NCBI RefSeq assembly: GCF_000258175.1
Contig: NZ_JH636049.1
Location: forward strand, 136,741-144,375
DNA length: 7,635 nucleotides
From: Saccharomonospora xinjiangensis XJ-54
Lineage (GTDB): Bacteria; Actinomycetota; Actinomycetes; Mycobacteriales; Pseudonocardiaceae
Direction: 5' to 3'
Below are positions 1 to 7,635 of the stretch, piece after piece; the stretch's first letter is position 1, and every line of letters begins with the position of its first letter. Both the position numbers and the translations under genes were made by a program. A model generated the notes under the pieces. The model was not told where the DNA came from, did not search any database, and saw nothing but the letters and a program-made list of their open reading frames with translations.

Positions 1-1
1 G

Positions 2-73
2 CGGGTAGTGCTCGTAAAGCTCGCGTCCCATCCCGGCGTGTTGGGAGCCCTGCCCGGTGAAGACCATCGCCAC
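2..73 (-). other. Domain: acyltransferase of module C, N-terminal fragment
   Basis: These are the first 24 residues of an AT, cut by the window edge. The first core motif FTGQGSQHAGMGRELYEHYP is readable. FTGQG with GMGRELY is the form usual in malonyl-CoA-type ATs, whereas methylmalonyl types, like the AT of module B, read FPGQGSQW with GMAxELL. I infer malonyl-CoA with modest confidence. The decisive GHSxGE and YASH/HAFH motifs are outside the window. Confidence 0.85.
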
Positions 74-3000
74 CCGTCCCGTCTGCCGGGCGGTTCCGCG
101 CACGACACCAGGGGCGTCACGGTCGTCGGCCACCGCGGTGAGGCCGGCGAGGAGTTCGGCTCGGTCGGAGCCGAGCACCACCGCTCGGTGGTCGAGCCGC
201 GCACGTGACCTGGTCAGTGCGACGGCCACCTGGACGGGAGACCACTCGGAGTCGGCGGCGAGTCGTTCGAGGAGCCGCGCGGCCTGGGCACGCAGCGCCT
301 GCGCCGACCCACCCGAGATCACCCACGGCGGGGTCGAGGACGGAGCCTCGGTCGCCCCGTGGGTCGGCTGTTCCGCGTCGGACTCGTGGGTGCTGTCGTG
401 GGTGCTGTCGTGGGCCGGGGGCTGTTCGAGGATGACGTGGGCGTTGGTGCCGCTGATCCCGAAGGAGGACACCGCGGCCCTGCGGGGACGGTCCACCTCG
501 GGCCACGGCCGCGACTCGGTCAGCAACTCCACCGCACCCGACGACCAATCCACCTGCGACGTGGGCTCACCCACATGCAGGGTCCGCGGCAACACCCCAT
601 GCCACATCGCCATGACCATCTTGATCACACCAGCCACACCCGCAGCAGCCTGCGTATGCCCGATGTTCGACTTCACCGAACCCAGCCACAACGGCATACC
701 CTCGGCACGGTCCTGCCCGTAGGTCGCCAACAGAGCCTGCGCCTCAATCGGATCACCAAGCCGGGTACCGGTGCCGTGTGCCTCCACGACGTCAACGTCC
801 CCAGTGGACAAACGCGCGTTCGCCAAAGCCTGACGGATCACCCGCTGCTGCGACGGACCATTCGGCGCCGTCAACCCATTCGACGCACCATCCTGATTCA
901 CCGCCGAACCCCGCACGACAGCGAGAACCCGCCTGCCGTTGCGCACCGCATCCGACAACCGCTCCAACACCAGCAGCCCGACACCCTCGGCCATGCCGGT
1001 GCCGTCCGCCGCATCCGAGAAGGCCTTGACCCGGCCGTCGGCGGCAAGCCCGCCCTGTTGAGTGAACTGCTGGAGCACCAGCGGAGTGGCCATGACCGTC
1101 ACCCCGCCAGCCAGAGCCATCGAACACTCACCGGCGCGCAGGGACTGTGCCGCCTGGTGCAGGGCCACCAGCGACGACGAGCACGCGGTGTCCACCGTCA
1201 CCGCAGGACCCTCAAGACCGAAGACATAGGAGACTCGTCCGGACAGGACACTCGCCGCGTTGCCCGTCATGAGGTGTCCCCGACCCGTTTCGGTCGCATG
1301 CCGTTGACGAGTCACGTAGTCAACGCCCGCGACGCCCGCGAAGACGCCGATGTCGCGGCCGTGGACCGAGTGTGGGTCGAGGCCACTCCGTTCGAAGGCC
1401 TCCCATGCGGTCTCCAGCAACAGGCGCTGCTGCGGATCCATCGCCACCGCCTCACGAGGCGAGATCCCGAACAGACCGGCGTCGAATTCGGTGGCGTCGG
1501 CGAGGAAGCCGCCCGCGGCCGGGAGCGAAGGCGAGTCCTCGGCGGATCCGTCCGTTCGCTCGTCCTCCCAGCCCCGGTCGACCGGCAGCGGAACGAGACC
1601 GTCACGGCCCTCGGCGAGCAGTTGCCACAGTTGTTCCGGGGACCGCACGTCACCCGGCAGACGGCAGGCCATGCCGACCACGGCGATCGGGTCGTCGTCC
1701 TCGGCGATCCGCTGGTTCACGACGGCGGCGGCGGGCTCGTCCCTCGTGCCGAGCAGCCCCTGGGCCAGTTCGGCGGCCAGCGCGGCCGGAGTGGGATGGT
1801 CGAAGATCGCCGTGACCGGCAGCCGGAGCCCGGTCGCGCCATTGAGGCGGTTGCGCAGTTCGACGGAGGTCACCGAGTCGAACCCGATCTCCTGGAACGG
1901 CCGACGCGGATCGACCTGCTCCGGTGATCCGTGGCCCAGCACGACGGCGACGGTGGAGCGCACCAGGTCGGCGAGCTCCTTGTCCCGTTCCCGTGCGGGC
2001 AGGCCGCGCAGGCGGTCGATCGCCGTGGCTGCGGCCGAAGCCGGTCCCGAAGCGCCGAGACGCTCCCGATCGATCAGCTCGCGCACTTCTGGCACCTCGT
2101 CGAACAGGGTGCTCGGGCGGGCGGCGGTATAGGCGACGAGGTAACGCTCCCAGCGGATGTCCGCGACGCACAGGAAGGTCTCGTGATGCTCGACCGCCTG
2201 GTTCAGGGCCGTCAGGGCCAAGGCGGGGTCCAGCGCCGGAGTGCCGTGGCGTTCGAAGAGGTCTCGCACGGCGCCCGTGGCCATGCCGCTGGCTTCCCAG
2301 GCTCCCCATGCGACGGAGGTCGCGGGCAGACCCGCGGCGCGTCGCCACTCGGCGAGTGCGTCGAGGAAGACGTTGCCGGGTGCGTAGTTGCCCTGGCCCG
2401 GCACACCAACGGTCGCACCAGCCGAGGAGAACAACAGGAAGCAGGCGAGGTCATGATCGCGTGTGAGGTGATGCAGGTTCACCGCGCCCTGGGCCTTGAC
2501 GTCGAGCACCGCGCGGATCTGCCGCGGCGTGAGCGCCTCGATCGTGGTGTCGTCCAGGATCCCGGCGGTGTGCACCACACCGGTCAGCGGCGCCTCAGCC
2601 GGGATCTCGTCCAGGACACGGCGCAGCGCGTCGCGCTCGGCCACGTCGCAGGCCGCGAGAGTGACCTCCGCACCGAGGCGGCGAAGCTCGTCGGCGAGGT
2701 CCTCGGCTCCCGGCGCCGCCGCACCGCGCCGCGAGGTGAGCACGAGGTGCTCGACGCCGCGACCGACGAGCCACCGCGCCACCTGGGCACCCAGCGCCCC
2801 GGTGCCGCCGGTGACCAGCACCGTGCCACCCGCCGTCCAACGGCCAGACGTCGCGGGGGTGAGGAGAATGGTCCGATCGTCCGCCGCTGCGCTGGGTGCG
2901 GTGTCAGGCGTGCGCCCGGCAGCGGACTCGACCTGGCCGGTCATGGGCAGCGGTGCTCGGACGAGCCGGCGTGCGAACACCCCGGAGGAGCGCACCGCCA

Positions 3001-6000
3001 CCTGATCCTCGCCCATGGTGCCTGCGAGGACCCCGCACAGCCGGGAGACGGTCTGATCCCCGAGGGACGCGGGCAGGTCGATCATGCCGCCCCACTGATC
3101 CGGCTGTTCCAGCGCCGCCACGCGGCCCACACCCCACACCATCGCCTGTTCGGGATCGACGAATGCGGAGCCGGGCCCGTGTGGGGACACCGCGTCGCGG
3201 GTGACGCACCACAGCGGCGCGGCCACACCCGCGTCCCCCAGTGCCTGGAACAACGTCACCGTGTCGGCGAGCCCGCCGCTCGACACCGTGTCGGGCAGGT
3301 CATGCCGGGCTTCGAGGCCCGGCACGACGGGCGGGCGGCGGGCGGCGGGATCCTCGACGTCGAGTCGGCATCCGACCGGCTGCGGCAGGGCGAGCAGCGA
3401 CACCACGCCGTTCACCGGGCCGTCTACGGCGATCGTCGTCCGCAGTCGCTCGGCCAGCGCCCCCCGATCGAGGCCTTGTTCCACCGTGACCCGGACCACC
3501 TCGGCGCCCCCGCGAGACAGGGCACGGGTCATCTGCTCCGCGTCGTCGGTCTCCGATGCAGAGTCGACGAGCACCCAGCGGCCGTCGAGTCGAGCGGTGT
3601 CGGCTTCCGCCGACACCGACACCCGCGCCCACCGGACGCGATACCGCCATGAGTCCACGACCTCGTGCTCCCGGGCGCGGCGCCGCCACCGGGACAGCAT
3701 CGGCACCACCGACGCCACCGCGTCGTGGTCGTCCGCCGCCGAGTCCGCCACCAGCCGCGTGACACCCGCCGTGTCGCCCTGCTCCACGGCTGCCCAGAAG
3801 GAGTCCTCCACCGAGCCCACGCCCGGACGCGGCCGGGAGCCGACCGGCGAGGGTGCCGGGTCAGGGTCGAGCCAGAACCGTTCCCGTTGGAAGGCATACG
3901 TCGGGAGGTCGATCGTTCTGCCTCCCCAGCCGCCGAGCAGGCGTGGCCAGTCCACGGGGACGCCTCGGACGTGCAGGTCGGCCAGCGCGGTGAGGAACCG
4001 AGCCGCTCCCCCGTCGTCCCGCCGCAGGGTCGCCCCGGCGAAGCCTTCGTCGACAGCGGTGTCCGCGAGGATTTCCTCGATACTCATGGCGAGCACCGGG
4101 TGCGGGCTGACCTCCAGAAACACTTCGTGCCGGTCGGCGAGGAGGGCACGCGTGGTCTCCTCGAACCGCACCGTGCGGCGCAGGTTCCGATACCAGTACT
4201 CGGCGTCCAGCTCGGCCGTGCCCAGTCGGGCGGCCTCCACTGTCGAGTAGAACGGCACCTCACCGGCGTGCGGCTCGACTCCCTCGAACAGTGCGAGCAG
4301 CCGGGTGTGCAGCGCCTCCACCTGCTCGGAATGCGACGCGTAATCAACCGCGACGCGACGCGCACGGAGGCCGCTGGCCGAGCAGTGCGCCACGAGCGCG
4401 TCCAACGCCGCCGTCCCGCCCGCGACAACGGTCGAGGTCGGTCCGTTCACCGCGGCGATCGCCAGGCCCGCGGCGGAGTCGCCGAGTGCCGTGATCGCCT
4501 CCGTCGTCCGCCGCGCGGACAGGCCCACCGACGCCATTCCGCCGCCGCCCGCGAGGGTCTCAGCGACGGCCTGACTGCGCCGGGCGACGATCCTGGCCCC
4601 GTCGGAGAGTGAGAGGCCGCCCGCGATGCAGGCCGCCGCGATCTCCCCCTGTGAGTGACCGAGGACGGCAGCGGGGACCACGCCGCAGGAGCGCCACAAC
4701 TCCGCCAGCGACACCAGCACCGCCCACAGCACAGGCTGCACGACGTCGACGCGATCGGCGAGCGCCGGATCGGCGTCGGGGCTCAGCAGGTCACGCAGCG
4801 ACCAGTCCACGAAGGGGGTCAGTGCCCGCTCGCAGGCGGCGATCGACTGAGCGAAGACGGGCGAGGCGGCCAGCAGTTCCGCTGCCATTCCCTGCCATTG
4901 GGAGCCCTGCCCCGGGAAGACGAACACCGGACGACGGTCGCCGTCGTGGGCGATGCCTGTCACGACACCGGCGGCCTCGCGCCCGTCGGCTACCGCGTCG
5001 AGCCCGGCGAGCAGCTCCGCTCGGTCGGCGCCGACCACCACCGCGCGATACCGGTGCGTCGTGCGGCTCGTCGTTAGCGAGCAGGCCACGTCCACGATCG
5101 ACAACTCGGGCTGTTCGATCAGCAGCCGGCGCAGGCGTCGGCTCTGCGCGCGCAGCGCGGACTCTCCGCGCGCGGAGAGCAGCAGCGGCACCGCGTCCGG
5201 CCGGACGACCGGCGGCAGGGCGGCGACCTCCGGGACGGTGGCAGGCCCGGGTTCCGCCCGGTCAGCCTCCTCCAGCAGGATGTGCGCGTTGGTCCCGCTG
5301 AAGCCGAACGCCGACACCCCGGCGCGACGCGGCCGGTCGTGTCGGGGCCAGTCGCGAGCGTCGGTCAGCAGCCGCACGCCGCCCGTCGTCCAGTCCACCT
5401 CGGGCGTGGGCTCGTCCACGTGCAGGGTGCGCGGCAGCATCTCGTGCCGCAGCGCCATCACCATCTTGATCACACCGGCGACGCCTGCGGCCGCCCCGGT
5501 GTGGCCGATGTTGGACTTCACCGAGCCGAGCCATAGCGGCCGGTCCTCCGACCGGCCCCGGCCGTAGGTGGCGAGCAGCGCCTGCGCCTCGATCGGATCG
5601 CCCAGTCTGGTGCCCGTGCCGTGCGCCTCGACCGCGTCGACATCGTCCGCTGTGAGTCCGGAGTGGGCCAGCGCCTGTTGGATGACCCGCTGCTGCGCAG
5701 GCCCGCTGGGGGCGGACAGTCCGTTGCTGGCCCCGTCCTGATTGATCGCGGTGCCTCGGACGATCCCCAGCACCCGGCGGCCGTTGCGCCGTGCGTCGGA
5801 GAGTCGTTCCAGAAGCAGCACGCCGACGCCTTCCGACCAGCCGGTGCCGTCCGCCGCCTTGGCGAACGGCTTGCAGCGGCCGTCGGGTGCGAGACCGCGC
5901 TGGCGGGAGAACTCGACGAAGGCGACGGGCGTGGCCATCACGGCTGCCCCACCGGCCAGCGCCATCGAGCACTCGCCGCCGCGCAGCGCCTGGCCAGCCA

Positions 6001-7633
6001 GGTGCAGGGCGACCAGCGATGAGGAGCAGGCCGTGTCAACCGTGATCGCCGGGCCCTCCAAACCCAGCGTGTACGCGACTCGACCGGAGGCGATGCTCGT
6101 CGCGTTGCCGGTCATCAGGTATCCCTCGGCGGCCTCAGCGTCCCGGCCCGGATCGCTGCCGTAGTCGCGCCAGGCGATGCCGGTGAAGACACCGGTCGCG
6201 CTGCCCCGCATCAGCGAAGGATCGATGCCCGCCCGTTCGAAGGCCTCCCAGGAGGTCTCCAGCAGCAGCCGCTGCTGCGGGTCCATCGCCGTCGCCTCAC
6301 GCGGAGAGATGCCGAAGAAGTCGGCGTCGAAACCGGCGGGGTCGTGCAGGAAGCCGCCGGTGCGGGTGTAGCTCGTGCCCCGGTTGGCCGGATCAGCATG
6401 GTAGAGCGCCTCGACATCCCAGCCGCGATCCAGCGGGAAGGGCGACATCGCGTCCTCGCCGCCGACGAGCAGCCGCCAGAGCGACTCGGGCGAGTCGATG
6501 CCGCCGGGGAAGCGGCAGGCCATTCCGATGATCGCGATCGGCTCGTCGTCGGCGACGGCCGCGACCTCGGCGACTTCGGCAGGCCGGTCCCGGTTCGGCT
6601 CCGCCGCGGTGCCGAGGAGTTCGGTCTCCAGGTGGCGGACGAGCGCCTGAGGAGTCGGGTGGTCGAAGACCAGCGTGCTGGACAGTCGCAGGCCCGTGCT
6701 CGCGGCGAGCCGGTCACGCAGCCGGACGGCCGTGAGCGAGTCCATGCCCATGTCCCGGAAAGCCTGGTCGGCCCCAACGGCAGCGGCCGAGGCGTGGCCG
6801 AGGAGCAGGGCGGCGTCGCCCCGCACCCGGTCGAGCAGCAGGCTGCGCCGCTCCTCGGCATCGACGTCGCGCAGGCGGACGTCCTCGGTCGCCGCAGCGG
6901 CGGAGGAGGCCTGCTCCTCGGCGTCGGCGGCCACCAGTCCCTCTACGAGCGGTCCGGGGCGCAGGCTGGTGTAGGCGGCGGCGAAGACCGCCCAGTCGAT
7001 GTCGGCGACGATCCAGGGCTCGACGGCGGCGGCCATCGCCGCGTCCAGGACGTCCAGGGCACGGTCGGCCGCCATGGGTCGCAACCCGCGGTCACTCCAG
7101 TGATCGTTCGTCGCGTCCGACGCGCTGCGGACCGACTCCTGCTCCCAGGTCCCCCAGGAAAGCGAGCGGACGCGGGGGCCGTCGGCAGAGGGGCGCCGAC
7201 CCAGCGCGTCGAGGTGGGACTCGATCGCGGCCTGTGCCGCATATCCGCCCGCTCCCCACACGCCGGTCAGCGAGGAGAACATCAACAGGTCGGCGGCGCC
7301 CGCCCTGCGGGCGAACCCGATCACCTCGGAGATCGAGCGCAGGACGGCGCGCACCCCGGCGTCGAACTCGGCCGGATCGACGTCGCAGAGCCGTCCGACG
7401 GGCGCCGCCGCCGTCTCGACGTGGACGACGGCGGCGAGCGGGGTTGCGCCGAGCAGTCCGATGAGCGTCTCGTCGAGGGCCTCGCCGGTGTCGCCGACGA
7501 CACGGACGGACGCGCCGAGTTCGGCAAGCCGAGCCGTCAGCGCCGAGTCGTCCCGTCCGGCCGTCTCGGCGGGGACGCGCGGTGCCAGCAGAATCTGGCG
7601 TGCGCCGCGTTCGGCGACGCGGCACGCCAGCGT
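2..7633 (-). CDS. Modular type I polyketide synthase, internal fragment (KR0-ACP / KS-AT-KR-ACP / KS-AT...)
   Basis: This is a multimodular polyketide synthase that extends and processes an ACP-tethered acyl chain in the cytoplasm. The frame is open for 2,544 codons without a stop and runs off both window edges, so start, stop and total length are unknown. Domain order from the N-terminal side is partial KR, ACP, KS, AT, dimerization element, KR, ACP, KS, partial AT. Both KS active-site motifs (DTACSSS), both ACP serine motifs (DSL and DSV) and both AT GQGSQ motifs fall in this single frame, which rules out a frameshift between modules. Linkers of about 20-25 residues join each ACP to the next KS, with no docking helices, so all three modules are on one protein. 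No TTA codon was seen. No DH, ER, methyltransferase or thioesterase domain is present in the window. Product and gene name are not assigned. Confidence 0.97.
74..421 (-). other. Domain: KS-to-AT linker of module C
   Basis: This is the linker subdomain between KS and AT. After the KS it carries a low-complexity Pro/His/Asp/Ser/Thr stretch, then PPWVISGGSAQALRAQ, LLERLAADSEW and VVLGSDRAELLAGL, which match the module B linker. The low-complexity stretch contains a 12-bp tandem repeat, described separately. Confidence 0.85.
385..414. repeat. 12-bp tandem repeat, 2.5 copies, in the KS-AT linker
   Basis: The unit CGTGGGTGCTGT occurs at 385-396 and 397-408, followed by half a unit (CGTGGG, 409-414). 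Being a multiple of three it keeps the frame. On the coding strand it gives HDSTHDSTHES. It lies in the variable, surface-exposed first part of the KS-AT linker, where length changes should be tolerated. Replication slippage is the likely origin. Confidence 0.9.
422..1693 (-). other. Domain: ketosynthase of module C
   Basis: This is a 424-residue elongating KS. It starts DPIAVVGMACRLPGD and ends GTNAHVILEQ. The triad is complete: Cys 1181-1183 (VDTACSSSL), His 776-778 (EAHGTGT) and His 656-658 (NIGHT). It is a paralogue of the module B KS (5267-6544) and is nearly collinear with it. Two features differ. The variable N-terminal segment around 1500-1570 is acidic and Ser/Pro-rich and lacks the usual Tyr-x-x-Asp-Pro pattern. 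About 541-900 is lower in GC, with more A/T third positions than the matching part of the other KS. It would accept the beta-hydroxyacyl chain from module B. Confidence 0.97.
1748..1981 (-). other. Domain: acyl carrier protein of module B
   Basis: This ACP of about 78 residues has its phosphopantetheine serine at 1874-1876 in GFDSVTSVELRNRL. The flanking motifs VVLGHGSP and AIFDHPTP are intact. Val follows the Ser where Leu is usual, a common conservative change. A linker of about 18 residues leads directly into the next KS without a docking domain. Confidence 0.95.
2120..3649 (-). other. Domain: ketoreductase of module B, predicted active B2-type
   Basis: This complete KR of about 510 residues reduces the beta-keto group made by module B. 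The structural subdomain opens with WRYRVRW and includes PLWCVTRDAV. The catalytic Rossmann subdomain starts near 2821 with an intact NADPH motif, TGGTGALG (2789-2812). Active-site residues are Lys 2495-2497, Ser 2423-2425, Tyr 2384-2386 and Asn 2372-2374. An LDD motif (2549-2557) with no Trp before the Tyr marks a B-type KR, which gives a 3R (D) hydroxyl. The Pro two residues after the Tyr (YAPGN) is the B2 signature, associated with prior epimerisation of the alpha-methyl group. The predicted unit is (2S,3R)-2-methyl-3-hydroxyacyl, like that set by the first KR of the erythromycin synthase. The B-type call is firm and the B2 call moderate. Confidence 0.92.
3671..3811 (-). other. Domain: dimerization element (DE) between AT and KR
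   Basis: This short helical segment has the pattern EDSFWAAVEQGD near its start and PMLSRWRRRARE at its end. It matches the dimerization element found upstream of the KR in many KS-AT-KR-ACP modules that lack a DH. The family role is to help hold the homodimer together at the KR. The assignment rests on the FWxAVExGD and LSxWRRR motifs and on position. It could also be read simply as an AT-KR linker. Confidence 0.75.
3869..3961 (-). other. Domain: post-AT linker of module B
   Basis: This is the conserved segment that follows AT domains and packs back against the KS and KS-AT linker. It contains VPVDWPRLL and closes with LPTYAFQRERFWL, the standard post-AT landmark. There is no DH after it: only about 72 residues separate it from the KR start at 3649, far too few for a DH of about 270 residues. 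Confidence 0.88.
3962..4927 (-). other. Domain: acyltransferase of module B, predicted methylmalonyl-CoA specific
   Basis: This acyltransferase of about 322 residues selects a CoA extender and loads it onto the module B ACP. It begins VFVFPGQGSQW. The nucleophilic Ser is at 4652-4654 in GHSQGE (4643-4660). The catalytic His is the last residue of YASH (4331-4342). Three established specificity signatures agree on methylmalonyl-CoA: RVDVVQP before the active site, Gln after the catalytic Ser in GHSQGE, and YASH rather than the malonyl-type HAFH. RRSQA after the GHSQG motif also fits. I infer that the module adds a methyl-branched unit. Rarer branched extenders cannot be excluded from motifs alone. 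Confidence 0.93.
4928..5266 (-). other. Domain: KS-to-AT linker of module B
   Basis: About 113 residues join KS and AT. A Pro/Ala/Glu-rich stretch follows the KS, then come LLLSARGE, LRAQSRRLRRLL and VVVGADRAELLAGL. This is the conserved alpha/beta linker subdomain of PKS modules, which fixes the KS-AT distance. Its counterpart in module C (74-421) has the same motifs in the same order. Confidence 0.85.
5267..6544 (-). other. Domain: ketosynthase of module B
   Basis: This is a 426-residue beta-ketoacyl synthase of normal length. It accepts the chain from the module A ACP and condenses it by decarboxylation with the extender on the module B ACP. It opens with PIAIIGMACRFPGG and ends with GTNAHILLEE. 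The nucleophilic Cys is at 6026-6028 in VDTACSSSL. The two catalytic His residues are at 5621-5623 (EAHGTGT) and 5501-5503 (NIGHT). The triad is complete, so it is an elongating KS: Cys replaced by Gln would mark a loading KSQ and loss of a His would mark a KS0. If the preceding KR is dead, this KS must accept a beta-keto substrate. Confidence 0.97.
6611..6841 (-). other. Domain: acyl carrier protein of module A
   Basis: This is a roughly 77-residue ACP that carries the growing chain on a phosphopantetheine arm. The attachment serine is at 6737-6739 within GMDSLTAVRLRDRL, and the downstream TLVFDHPTP motif of helix III is present. The segment before it has the usual LLLGH motif. A linker of about 22 residues rich in Ala, Glu, Val and Asp leads straight into the next KS, so transfer to module B is within one polypeptide. 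All expected features of a functional ACP are visible. Confidence 0.95.
6965..7633 (-). other. Domain: ketoreductase of module A, C-terminal part, probably inactive (KR0)
   Basis: This is the catalytic half of a PKS ketoreductase, recognised by VVH, LLMFSS, GVWGAGG, HLDAL and LSWGTW. A KR normally reduces the beta-keto group of the ACP-bound chain with NADPH. Its structural subdomain and the glycine-rich NADPH motif lie beyond the window edge. Aligned without gaps to the module B KR from the (T/D)P motif through FSS to LDAL, the catalytic Lys is Val (7343-7345), the Tyr is Gln (7232-7234) and the conserved Asn is Glu (7220-7222). Only the active-site Ser (7271-7273) remains. The LDD motif is replaced by an Ala/Pro stretch with one extra residue. 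I infer that it cannot reduce, leaving a beta-keto intermediate. It could still be a C2-type KR that epimerises an alpha-methyl group. That depends on the module A AT, which is outside the window. Confidence 0.88.
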
Positions 7634-7635
7634 CG

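Noticed and set aside
1691..1747. Possible protein boundary between module B and module C
   Set aside because: The frame is open through the ACP-KS junction, with a short linker and no stop, start, ribosome binding site or docking helix.
1650..2348. Other minus-strand open frames with ATG starts (for example 1650-2348, 5262-5972, 7092-7625)
   Set aside because: They are out of frame with the continuous PKS reading frame, in which every catalytic motif is found. Their Arg/Pro/Ala-rich translations are typical of off-frame GC-rich DNA.
359..3652. Two long plus-strand open frames (359-1927 and 1931-3652, over 500 codons each)
   Set aside because: They lie in the mirror register of the PKS codons, where a stop can only come from TTA, CTA or TCA codons in the PKS frame. 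These are rare at this GC content. The translations are Arg/Gly/His-rich with no recognisable domain, and the boundary stop at 1925-1927 is simply a TCA serine codon of the PKS.
3650..3866. Possible dehydratase between AT and KR of module B
   Set aside because: Only about 72 residues separate FQRERFWL from WRYRVRW. No HxxxGxxxxP motif is present, and the segment matches a dimerization element.
5162..5179. Perfect 18-bp palindrome (CTCTCCGCG followed by its reverse complement)
   Set aside because: It encodes the conserved LSARGE motif of the KS-AT linker inside the reading frame. No promoter or operator context is present, and GC-rich coding DNA yields such palindromes by chance.
5538..5557. 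Hairpin with an 8-bp stem (GGCCGGTC / GACCGGCC) and 4-nt loop, terminator-like
   Set aside because: It lies inside the KS coding sequence in a variable GRSEDRP segment. It has no T-run on either strand, and a terminator within the open frame makes no sense here.

Overview
The window is one uninterrupted stretch of minus-strand coding sequence from a giant modular type I polyketide synthase (PKS) gene. The minus-strand frame whose codons occupy plus positions 2-4, 5-7 ... 7631-7633 was translated by hand from end to end and has no stop codon in 2,544 codons. Neither the start nor the stop of the gene lies inside. High GC (about 70%), strong G/C preference at third codon positions, no TTA leucine codon, and the PKS architecture point to a filamentous actinomycete. 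Genus and product cannot be read from the sequence.

In the direction of translation (7633 down to 2) the layout is: the C-terminal part of a ketoreductase (KR) and an acyl carrier protein (ACP) that end module A; a complete module B of KS-AT-dimerization element-KR-ACP; and the start of module C, a full KS, its KS-AT linker and the first residues of an AT. The modules are joined by short linkers without docking domains, so at least parts of three modules sit on one polypeptide.

The domains act in sequence on an ACP-tethered chain. The module A KR looks reductase-dead: an ungapped alignment with the module B KR shows Lys to Val, Tyr to Gln and Asn to Glu at the catalytic positions, so a beta-keto chain probably passes to module B. 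The module B KS has its Cys-His-His triad. Its AT carries three methylmalonyl-CoA signatures, and its KR has an intact NADPH motif and catalytic residues, an LDD motif and a YAP motif, typical of B2-type KRs. Module B is therefore predicted to add a methyl-branched C2 unit bearing a beta-hydroxyl group. Module C begins with an active-looking KS and an AT whose first residues resemble malonyl-specific ATs.

There are no RNA genes, insertion sequences, CRISPR arrays, promoters or terminators, and no intergenic DNA. This is a recognisable assembly-line PKS rather than a new kind of system. The points worth a second look are the dead KR, a lower-GC patch in the module C KS with relaxed codon usage, and a 12-bp tandem repeat encoding His-Asp-Ser-Thr in the KS-AT linker.
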